A DNA stretch of 53,188 bases from Firmicutes bacterium CAG:646 (GTDB taxonomy: Bacteria; Bacillota; Clostridia; Lachnospirales; Lachnospiraceae): positions 29,588 to 82,775 of the forward strand of contig HF995347.1 in NCBI GenBank assembly GCA_000432335.1, given 5' to 3'. Positions 43,266 through 50,522 of this stretch are shown here, one piece after another. A model generated the notes under the pieces. It was not told the DNA's origin and did no database searches. It was given only the letters and a program-made list of their open reading frames with translations. The position numbers were made by a program, and so were the translations under genes. How positions within the stretch are numbered: the stretch's first letter is position 1; every line of letters begins with the position of its first letter.

Positions 43266-43389
43266 AAAAAGTAACCGCCCCAGAGCCAAGGATACGATTA
43301 CTTTTTCTTTAACTATTTATTTAAATTGGGTCTAACTGTCTATCAGTAGTGTCTTTAATTATTCTAGCAAAAAACTTCAAAATTGTCAA
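43266..43389 (-). ncRNA. Putative antitoxin RNA of type I module 3
   Basis: Minus-strand promoter TTGACA (43384-43389), 17-base spacer, TAGAAT (43361-43366), which is stronger than the toxin promoter. The transcript of about 90 bases converges on the toxin and ends at the shared hairpin AAAAAGTAA/TTACTTTTT (43266-43306). Convergent arrangement with a shared bidirectional terminator is the layout of Fst/par and TxpA/RatA systems. Confidence 0.68.
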
Positions 43390-43427
43390 ATTCAAGATTA
43401 TTTCTTTTAAAAAGGTTTAAAGATCAT

Positions 43428-44624
43428 ATGCAGAAAAATTACAATAAAACTCTGACAGCCTGTTATCTGGGGTTTATTACACAGGCAATCGTAGCAAATT
43501 TTACCCCTCTGCTTTTTCTTAAATTTCATAAAGATTATCAGATCCCGTTAGGAACAATTGCTCTCATCTCAACGGTATTTTTTCTGACGCAGCTGATTGT
43601 AGACGTGATATGTTCTTATGTTGCAGACCGTATTGGTTATCGAAAATGCATCGTTGTCTCAGAAATATGTTCCGGCGCCGGACTCATCGGTCTTGCCTTT
43701 TTACCGGATCTTTTTTCTAATCCTTTTATCGGCATTCTGATCAGTGTTATTATCTATGCTATCGGAAGTGGTCTGATTGAAGTATTGTGCAGCCCTATTG
43801 TGGAAGCTTGCCCTTTTGAACATAAGGAAGCCACCATGAGTCTGCTGCATTCTTTTTACTGCTGGGGTTCTGTCGGAGTCATCCTTTTGTCTACCGTCTT
43901 TTTTTCTGTTTTCGGTATCGACAACTGGAAATGGCTTGCCTGCATATGGGCTCTTGTTCCACTTTATAATATTTATAATTTTGCGACCTGCCCCATCGAA
44001 CACCCCACTGGCGGCGAAAAAGGTATGACAATAAAAGGTCTCTTTCAGGTCCCCCTATTTTGGGTTTCTATTATCCTGATGATCTGCGCGGGAGCTTCTG
44101 AACTATCCATGGCACAGTGGGCATCTGCTTATACAGAATCTGCCCTTGGTTTCTCCAAAACTGCGGGAGATTTGATCGGTCCCTGTATGTTTGCCATCAC
44201 CATGGGAATCAGCCGGGTAATCTTCGGTAAATACGGTGATCGTCTGGATCTGATGAAATTCATGGCCGGATCAGGCTTTTTATGTCTGTTATGTTATTTG
44301 ACAGCTTCTATTTCTGCCAACCCGGTTCTGGGTCTGGTCGGCTGTATTTTATGTGGATTTTCCGTTGGTATTATGTGGCCCGGAACTATCAGTATCTGTT
44401 CCCGGCAACTCCCTGCAGGGGGAACTGCCATGTTCGCATTACTCGCCATGGCAGGTGATCTTGGAGGCGCTTTCGGTCCCGGTCTGGTAGGCGCCGTTAC
44501 ACAAAGAACAAATGACAGCCTGAAAACAGGAATGCTTATGGGATCTGTTTTTCCGCTGATACTCATTTTATCTCTTTTTCTATTATCTCGTTTAAGAAAG
44601 TCTAACGCTAAAACAGCGACATGA
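43428..44624 (+). CDS. MFS transporter
   Basis: 398 residues from the ATG; an upstream TTG in frame would run into the antisense promoter. Twelve predicted helices. The loop 2-3 motif DVICSYVADRIGYRKCIVVSE is the standard MFS signature (DxxGxRK type). The C-terminal half has FGPGLVGAVTQRTNDSLKTG. It resembles sugar or organic-acid MFS proteins of the FucP-like type, but the substrate is unknown. The ribosome site is weak (AAAGG at a longer distance). The stop codon lies inside the terminator stem. Confidence 0.88.
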   Translation: MQKNYNKTLTACYLGFITQAIVANFTPLLFLKFHKDYQIPLGTIALISTVFFLTQLIVDVICSYVADRIGYRKCIVVSEICSGAGLIGLAFLPDLFSNPFIGILISVIIYAIGSGLIEVLCSPIVEACPFEHKEATMSLLHSFYCWGSVGVILLSTVFFSVFGIDNWKWLACIWALVPLYNIYNFATCPIEHPTGGEKGMTIKGLFQVPLFWVSIILMICAGASELSMAQWASAYTESALGFSKTAGDLIGPCMFAITMGISRVIFGKYGDRLDLMKFMAGSGFLCLLCYLTASISANPVLGLVGCILCGFSVGIMWPGTISICSRQLPAGGTAMFALLAMAGDLGGAFGPGLVGAVTQRTNDSLKTGMLMGSVFPLILILSLFLLSRLRKSNAKTAT

Positions 44625-44642
44625 AAATTCATGTCGCTGTTT
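44611..44642. terminator. Bidirectional terminator, MFS / bacteriohemerythrin
   Basis: AAACAGCGACATGAA (44611-44625) and TTCATGTCGCTGTTT (44628-44642) pair perfectly around a minimal loop. The MFS stop codon is inside the left arm. Confidence 0.9.
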
Positions 44643-44648
44643 CCTTAT

Positions 44649-45053
44649 TTATTTGTTTCTAATATATTCAGCTACTGCCTTGTCCCAGCCCTGAATATGA
44701 TTTACTAGCCACTGGCTGATATTTTTATTCACCGCCTGAACAAATGCATCGGTGGGACCTTCCTCTTCCTCAAGCATCTGACGAAGTTCATCTACGGATT
44801 TTTTAAAATCTTCATGCTGACCCTTATGCTGCTCCAGCTTGTCATATCCTACTTCCTGCTGCAGTTTTTCTTCATCAGAAAAATGGAATTCTGTATAATC
44901 CATTAAGAAATCCAGAGTCTTTACTGCCGTTACTTTTTCTTTGCCATTTTCACAGCTTTCCACCAGTTTGTTTACTCTGTCGATCAATTCTTTGTGTTCG
45001 TTGTCGATCAGTTCATTTCCTGTATACAGTTCTTCGTCAAATACTATCCTCAC
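44649..45053 (-). CDS. Bacteriohemerythrin
   Basis: 134 residues, a four-helix di-iron O2-binding protein. The iron ligands are in ELIDNEHKELIDRVN (His), YTEFHFSDEEKLQ (His and Glu), LEQHKGQHEDF (two His) and WLVNHIQGWDK (His and Asp), so the set is complete. GTG start after GGGAGGGG. Second gene behind rubredoxin, 19 bases apart. The pair suggests O2 capture or reduction with electrons from rubredoxin. The upstream Crp/Fnr-type site likely controls both. Confidence 0.94.
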   Translation of the reverse strand: MRIVFDEELYTGNELIDNEHKELIDRVNKLVESCENGKEKVTAVKTLDFLMDYTEFHFSDEEKLQQEVGYDKLEQHKGQHEDFKKSVDELRQMLEEEEGPTDAFVQAVNKNISQWLVNHIQGWDKAVAEYIRNK

Positions 45054-45072
45054 GGTAATCCCCTCCCTGTTC

Positions 45073-45234
45073 TTACTCAGCTTCTACAAAATCTTCTTTT
45101 CCAACTCCGCAAACCGGGCAAACCCAGTCTTCCGGAAGATCTTCAAATGCAGTTCCCGGTGCGATACCAGCGTCCGGATCTCCTACTGCAGGATCATACT
45201 CATATCCACATGGTTCACAAATATATTTTTTCAT
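45073..45234 (-). CDS. Rubredoxin
   Basis: 53 residues. The iron is held by Cys6 and Cys9 (YICEPCGYEYDP) and Cys39 and Cys42 (WVCPVCGVGKEDF), the standard rubredoxin layout, with the conserved core FEDLPEDWVCP. A Glu-Pro at positions 7-8 replaces the more usual Val-Thr-/Ile- pairs but leaves the site intact. ATG preceded by AAGGTGAAGAGAAA. Divergent from the Crp/Fnr gene; first gene of the rubredoxin-hemerythrin operon. Electron carrier to O2- or peroxide-reducing enzymes. Confidence 0.93.
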   Translation of the reverse strand: MKKYICEPCGYEYDPAVGDPDAGIAPGTAFEDLPEDWVCPVCGVGKEDFVEAE

Positions 45235-45322
45235 TTTCTCTTCACCTTAGCCTTTCTTTGTTTTATAATACATTTAGTATGTGCTTCTGGCATACATCCA
45301 GAAACTTTTCACGATATGTTTT

Positions 45323-45365
45323 ATTATATCCGTTTAAGGCAAAAAATACTGTTGCATATACAACA
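45323..45365. promoter_or_regulatory. Crp/Fnr-type operator at -41.5 of the rubredoxin promoter
   Basis: TGTTG-CATATA-CAACA (45350-45365) is a 5-6-5 dyad. The rubredoxin -10 is TATAAT on the minus strand (45323-45328) with no good -35. Counting from it puts the dyad centre at -41.5, the classic class II activator position. On the plus strand the dyad covers the likely -35 of the Crp/Fnr gene (TTGCAT, 45352-45357), which would suit autorepression. Confidence 0.65.
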
Positions 45366-45401
45366 ATTCTACTATATTTTTTACGAAAGGATGTGATTCC
45401 G

Positions 45402-46058
45402 TTGGAAATGGTACAACATTTATTTCAGGGAATAAAAAAAGAAGAATATGAGCAAATGATCCGTTGTTTCCAAGCCACCGAGAAACATTATTCCTCCGGC
45501 GAGCTGGTCTGTACCTATGGGGAAAACAGTTCTCTGATCGGCGTTGTTCTGGAAGGCACTCTCCAGCTCCTGCGCACCCATGCCGATGGCAGACAGACCA
45601 TTCTGGAGCAACTGGAAAAAGGAGGGATTTTCGGAGAATCACTTTCTTTTAGTCCCTATTCCATATCGCCTTTGCAAATATATTGCGCTGAAAAAAGTAC
45701 AGTTCTGTATATTGATTATCGCCATCTGATTAAACGCTGCTATAAAGCGTGTTCTTTTCACAGTCAGCTGGTAAATAATGCTCTGCAGATGATCTCTCAA
45801 AAAGCAGTGCAGCTCAGTGAGCGGCTGGAGGTGCTCAGCCAACGTACCATCCGTGAAAAAATTCAGTGTTATTTCTCTATTTTGGCTACGCAGGCGGGAA
45901 CAAATCATTTTACCCTGCCCTTTTCCTACAGTACACTGGCCGATTATCTTTCTGTGGACAGAAGCGCCATGATGAGAGAAATGAAAAAAATGAAAGATGA
46001 AGGGCTGCTTCAGACAGCCCGATATGAAATTACACTTCGGGAGGATTTTTACAAGTGA
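45402..46058 (+). CDS. Crp/Fnr-family transcriptional regulator
   Basis: 218 residues from a TTG codon that follows AAAGGATG; an ATG at 45408 is the alternative, and the open frame upstream is not coding. The cyclic-nucleotide-like beta barrel lies at about 10-125 (GVVLEGTLQLLRTHADGRQTILEQLEKGGIFGES). A dimer helix follows, and the winged helix-turn-helix at the C-terminus has STLADYLSVDRSAMMREMKKMKDEGLL. No N-terminal Cys cluster for an FeS centre, so it is not a classical Fnr. Divergent from rubredoxin, coupled to MATE by a GTGA overlap. Confidence 0.88.
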   Translation: MEMVQHLFQGIKKEEYEQMIRCFQATEKHYSSGELVCTYGENSSLIGVVLEGTLQLLRTHADGRQTILEQLEKGGIFGESLSFSPYSISPLQIYCAEKSTVLYIDYRHLIKRCYKACSFHSQLVNNALQMISQKAVQLSERLEVLSQRTIREKIQCYFSILATQAGTNHFTLPFSYSTLADYLSVDRSAMMREMKKMKDEGLLQTARYEITLREDFYK

Positions 46059-47404
46059 AAAAGGAACCATCTATCAATCAGATTACTGAGGGAGTAATCT
46101 GGAAACAGCTTCTTCTGTTTTTCTTTCCCATTGTTATGGGAACCTTCTTTCAGCAGCTTTATAACACTGCTGACACCGTAATCGTAGGACGATTTGTGGG
46201 AAAAGAAGCTCTGGCTTCCGTCGGCGGTTCTACTGCGCAGATCGTCAATCTGATTGTGGGATTTTTTGTGGGACTGGCCTCTGGCGCAACCGTAATCATT
46301 TCTCAATTTTACGGAGCGCAAGACAAGCGGAATGTAGACCGTTCTCTTCATACCGCTTTTGCATTTTCCATTGTTGGCAGTGTATTTATTACCTTTCTGG
46401 GTATCGCCACTGCGCCGTGGCTTCTGCGGATTATGAATACGCCGGAAAATCTTATGGCTGATTCCGTTTTGTACATGCGGATTTATTTTGCCGGAATCCT
46501 TTTTGTTTTTATTTACAATGTAGGCTCCAGCATTCTCCGGGCTGTAGGTGATTCCAAACGCCCACTATATTATTTGATTGTCTGCTGTATTCTGAATATC
46601 GTTTTGGATCTGGTACTGATTCTTGTATTTCATATGGGTGTCGGCGGCGCAGCCATTGCCACTGTTGTCTCTCAGGCAGTCAGCGCCCTTCTCGTTACCC
46701 GGGCCTTAATGAAATCTGACAGTCTTCTCCATCTGGAACTCAGAGAAATCAGATTCTATAAATCCGCCCTGCTTTCTCTGATCTGGATCGGACTACCTAC
46801 CGGTATCCAGTCAACGATGTACAATGCCTCTAATATGTTTATTCAGGCATCTCTGAATACCCTCGGAACAGATACGATGGCTGCCTGGACCGCTTTCGGA
46901 AAAATCGACGCTCTGTACTGGATGGTAAACAGCGCTTTCGGTATCGCTGTCACCACCTTCGTAGGGCAAAATTTTGGCGCCGGAAAATACGACCGTATGA
47001 AAAAATGTGTCCGTATCGGCATTGGAATGGCTTTAGTGACCTCACTAATCTTTACTTTTGTCTTTTTCGTTGGCGGAAGACCTTTATTCCACCTGTTTAC
47101 AGCAGATAAAGCGGTTATCGATATTGGCATGCAGATGCTGCACCTGATCGCTCCTTCCTACTTCTTGTTTGTATTTATTGAACTTTTATCCGGCGCTCTC
47201 CGCGGAACTGGCGATGTAGTGATTCCCATGGTCATGACCTGCGGCGGTATCTGCCTCCTGCGAGTCCTCTGGATCATCTTTATCGTTCCACTGAAACCAG
47301 GACTGGAAACAATTATCTTCAGCTACCCTGTCACCTGGTTTATCACTGCAGTATTGTTCATCGTTTATTATCTGTGGAAATCACGGAAATTGTGGAAATC
47401 ATAA
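46055..47404 (+). CDS. MATE-family efflux transporter
   Basis: 449 residues, twelve helices. Typical MATE openings in both halves: FFPIVMGTFFQQLYNTADTVIVGRFVGKEALASVGGS and LIWIGLPTGIQSTMYNASNMFIQASLN. The C-terminal half is complete. The GTG start overlaps the Crp/Fnr stop, with GGGAGG upstream, so the regulator and pump are co-expressed. It likely exports a cation-coupled toxic compound; the substrate could be the signal of the regulator. Confidence 0.93.
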   Translation: MKKEPSINQITEGVIWKQLLLFFFPIVMGTFFQQLYNTADTVIVGRFVGKEALASVGGSTAQIVNLIVGFFVGLASGATVIISQFYGAQDKRNVDRSLHTAFAFSIVGSVFITFLGIATAPWLLRIMNTPENLMADSVLYMRIYFAGILFVFIYNVGSSILRAVGDSKRPLYYLIVCCILNIVLDLVLILVFHMGVGGAAIATVVSQAVSALLVTRALMKSDSLLHLELREIRFYKSALLSLIWIGLPTGIQSTMYNASNMFIQASLNTLGTDTMAAWTAFGKIDALYWMVNSAFGIAVTTFVGQNFGAGKYDRMKKCVRIGIGMALVTSLIFTFVFFVGGRPLFHLFTADKAVIDIGMQMLHLIAPSYFLFVFIELLSGALRGTGDVVIPMVMTCGGICLLRVLWIIFIVPLKPGLETIIFSYPVTWFITAVLFIVYYLWKSRKLWKS

Positions 47405-47434
47405 AGTTTAATATAAGTATGGAACTGGCGCTTC

Positions 47435-48364
47435 CTAATACGACAGTTCCATACTTTTTCTTTTATATGCAAACGGTGTTATACCCATTTTCTCTTTAAA
47501 TTTCATAATAAAATAACTTGCAGACGCAAATCCTGATTGAAGCGCTATTTCCGTCACTCCTTTGTCCGTATTATTTAACATAAAAATCGCCTGAGACATC
47601 CGATACTCAAAGATATAATCCGATATTGACATATTCATCATTTTTTTAAAATATCTACAGCATGCGCTTCGGCTAAGATTCATATATTCGCATAATTCAT
47701 CCAATTCAAATTTTTTCTGATAATTCTTTTGGAGAAATTTTATCATCTTAAAAAGTCTTGCGTTATCTGCTTTATAAACTTCCTTCGTCTGATTTGAAAT
47801 TACATATTCCCACAAAGCAATCCATATTTTTTGCAATTTTTGCTGAATCTGATTCTAAAACTTTGGATTTCCCCAATACGTATCATGAAAGATATCCCAA
47901 AAATCAGTCACATAACTTTGCAGTGGCTCTTTGTTTACAAAAAAGTGAAAGAAACCATTTTTATTAATGATCTCCGGCTTATAATAGTTTTTTTCAAAAT
48001 AACTTCCTCGAAATCCGGTAAGAAGACACGATTCATAAATCATAGTCTCATATTTTACCGACTGCAGCGTTTCATCACTGCGGATGCTGTGAAGAATACC
48101 TGGAAGAATCAGAAAACCTTCCCCTGCATTTATTTTTTCCTGATGATTCAACAGATTTACCGTTACGCTTCCTTCCGTGATAATCGATAATTCTATGGAA
48201 CCCTGCTTATGCCAGTTTACAAATCCATTTCTATATTCTGATAAATTGTCATGAGAAACTGCCAGAGGAAATTCCCCATTCAGCCGAAGTAAAGTATTCA
48301 GTTCATCATCCACCGGAATCGTATCCATCGGCTCCCAGGGCCAGTCATAATACTCCTTTTTCAT
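47435..48364 (-). pseudogene. AraC-family regulator interrupted by an in-frame TAG
   Basis: One reading frame of about 310 codons with a single amber stop at 47855-47857. Before the stop lies the cupin sensing domain (FPLAVSHDNLSEYRNGFVNWHKQGSIELSIITEG). After it lies the complete double helix-turn-helix (ELCEYMNLSRSACCRYFKKMMN and EIALQSGFASASYFIMKFKEKMGITPFAYKRK). The stop falls in the linker (WGNPKF-stop-NQIQQKL), no base is gained or lost, and both sides remain conserved. It is a recent nonsense mutation, a read-through site or a base error. ATG start at 48364 with GGAGGAGAGG. Confidence 0.85.
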
Positions 48365-48507
48365 CACCCTCTCCTCCTGTTGCTTTCCTGTATACGCTAA
48401 TATTTTATTATTTTTGAGAGATATAATGATATTTTTTACTATTTAAAAACAATATAATTATAATAACAATTTATTTTATTTACAATATCTATTGGGAGTA
48501 TTTACAC

Positions 48508-49045
48508 ATGGACACAAACAACAACGAAAAACAATTATCTATGGCAGAGCGCAGAAAAAACGGCTTATTATGGGTAGATACCGGTGAAAACATGAATCAG
48601 CAGGTATTTACCAGAGGTTTTTGTCAGGATTTTAATCAAACAAGACCGACAGAAACTGAAAAAAAAATGGAAATATGGAAGCAGCTTTTTGCTTCCTGCG
48701 GAGAAAATATCTGGATCGAACCGCCTCTTACCCTTGCGATGGGTAATACTGTTACGATTGGGGACGGTACTTATATTAATTCCAATCTGACCCTGGTGGA
48801 TAATTATGAGATCGCTATCGGTAAAAATGTACTGTAAAAAAGTCACGATTGAGGATAATGTCTGGATCGGAAGCAATGTAGTGATCTGCGCCGGCGTTAC
48901 CATCGGAATGGGTTCTGTCATTGGTGCGGGAAGTGTTGTCACAAGAAGTATTCCGCCTATGAGCTTTGCGGCTGGAGTTCCCTGCAAAGTGATCCGTGAA
49001 ATTACAGAGGATGATTTAAATGAATTTGAACCAATCCCAGAATAG
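48508..49045 (+). pseudogene. Maltose/galactoside O-acetyltransferase with internal deletion
   Basis: The N-terminal part (maltose-acetyltransferase cap, TRGFCQDFNQTRPTETEKK, then the left-handed helix IWIEPPLTLAMGNTVTIGDGTYINSNLTL) ends at VDNYEIAIGKNVL with a stop at 48837. The C-terminal hexapeptide part (VTIEDNVWIGSNVVICAGVTIGMGSVIGAGSVVTRSIPP) follows in another frame. In intact relatives about 30-35 residues lie between, including the TAGHP segment with the catalytic His. That piece is missing here, so the gene is dead. The ribosome site and promoter region upstream look normal. Confidence 0.85.
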
Positions 49046-49923
49046 TTTTTGGAAAAAACTGCTTTCTCTTGCGATTCCCATCGGGCTTCAAAATCTCCTT
49101 CTCGCCTTAATCGGCGCCTCGGATGCTTTGATGCTCGGCCATCTGACGCAGGATGCCGTTTCCGCAGTCTCTTTAGCGAACCAGATCGCTTTCCTTATGA
49201 ATCTGTTTATCAGCGCCATTATCGGAGGCGGCGGTGTTCTAATTGCTCAGTACTGGGGAAAAAAGGATCGAACCATGGTCAAAAATCTATTTTGTATGAT
49301 CCTGAAATGATCCTTTTTTGTCTCCCTCATACTTTTTGCATTAACCATGCTTCTTCCCGAACAGTTAATGCGAATTTATACACCAGATCAGGATCTGATC
49401 AAAATCGGCGCTTCTTACCTGCGTATGCAAAGGTATTTCTGCAGGCTCAGGAATTATTATTGGAAAATTACTGGGACAAAGCCTGTTTGACAAAGCAAAA
49501 GCATATGGCAGAAAATTTTGCCACATTTCTATCGGTGTAGGCGTTATTCACCTGCTCTTACTTTGTATGATTGGTCTCCTTCTTGCTGAATTTTTTGTTC
49601 TCACCGAGACTGCAAAGCATTATCTGGTAATGATGCTGCTATTTACCGCTCTCTATGTTTTTGCATTTTCCATCAATACAATTATTGTCTGCGGTATTTT
49701 CCCCGCAGGAGGAGATGCTAAATACGATGCCGTCAGCGTATTTTTTGCTTCCTGGTGTTTTGCCTTACCTCTGGCTTTACTGGGAACCTTCGTATTCCAC
49801 TGGCCGGTAATGGTGGTATACATTCTGATGTGCTCAGATGAGATTGTTAAACTGCCATGGCTTTATCAGAGATACAAAAAATACCTGTGGCTGAATAATC
49901 TCACAAGAGACACCTCGCCATAA
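49020..49923 (+). pseudogene. MATE transporter remnant (stop plus internal deletion)
   Basis: It opens as a normal MATE protein (FWKKLLSLAIPIGLQNLLLALIGASDALMLGHL ... GGGGVLIAQYWGKKDR) but meets TGA at 49308-49310. The same frame continues (SFFVSLILFALTMLLPEQLMRIYTPDQDLIKIGASYLRM), then switches frame near 49425 into a late segment (GISAGSGIIIGKLLGQSLFDKAKAYG) and ends with a good C-terminus (to DTSP). About 300 codons remain of an expected about 450, so a middle piece is deleted as well. Starts inside the end of the acetyltransferase remnant. Confidence 0.85.
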
Positions 49924-49929
49924 CAAGTC

Positions 49930-49994
49930 AAATCCTTAGGGCATACTTTTTTCTTTTCCTTCATAGGATAAAGCAAGATATGTCCTAAGGATTT
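49930..49994 (+). terminator. Hairpin whose right arm holds the spmB ribosome site
   Basis: AAATCCTTAGGGCATA (49930-49945) pairs with TATGTCCTAAGGATTT (49979-49994), with one G-U pair. The loop is 33 bases. It may end transcription from the MATE remnant. AAGGA in the right arm is also the only ribosome site for spmB (ATG at 49998). Confidence 0.6.
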
Positions 49995-49997
49995 TCT

Positions 49998-50522
49998 ATG
50001 AAATTTCTCCTTTTTCTCTCCAATATGATGATCCCTCTGATCATCTTTTATATTGTAGGTTTTGGTTTTCTCATGAAACGAAATATCTACGAAGATTTTG
50101 TGGACGGAGCGGCTGACGGATTGAAAACGGTAGTTCGCATCATGCCCACTATGATAGGTTTGATGACAGGCGTAGGAATTTTGCGAGCTTCCGGTTTTCT
50201 TGATATGGCAGGAAAATTCCTTGGGAAATTTTTGAGTCCGCTGGGTTTTCCCGGAGAATTAGTACCTCTTTCTGTAGTAAAAATGTTTTCTTCCAGCGCC
50301 GCTACCGGTCTGCTGCTGGATCTCTATAAAAAATTCGGTACTGATTCGGAAACAGGTCTGATCGCATCCCTGCTCCTCTCCAGTACCGAAACTATTTTTT
50401 ATACCATGAGTGTCTATTTTATCGCTGCCAAAGTAACAAAAACCCGCTACACGCTCTCTGGCGCTCTCCTTGCCACTCTGGGCGGTACCATCGCCAGCGT
50501 TATTCTGGTTGGCATGATGTAA
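49998..50522 (+). CDS. spmB: Spore maturation protein B (SpmB), nucleoside-recognition domain
   Basis: 174 residues, four to five membrane helices. Gate-domain features: GAADGLKTVVRIMPTMIGLMTGVGILRASGFLD, and the conserved VKMFSSSAATGLLLDLYKKFGTDSETGLIASLLLSSTETIFYT. In Bacilli and Clostridia SpmB works with SpmA in spore core dehydration. Here no spmA is next to it, and the upstream neighbour is a decayed gene. The start follows a hairpin that would hide its ribosome site. The 3' end overlaps the convergent glycosidase gene by 23 bases. Confidence 0.92.
   Translation: MKFLLFLSNMMIPLIIFYIVGFGFLMKRNIYEDFVDGAADGLKTVVRIMPTMIGLMTGVGILRASGFLDMAGKFLGKFLSPLGFPGELVPLSVVKMFSSSAATGLLLDLYKKFGTDSETGLIASLLLSSTETIFYTMSVYFIAAKVTKTRYTLSGALLATLGGTIASVILVGMM

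Noticed and set aside
44994..45401. Long open frame extending upstream of the Crp/Fnr gene
   Set aside because: It overlaps the rubredoxin and hemerythrin genes antisense and has no coding character; a ribosome site lies at the later TTG/ATG.
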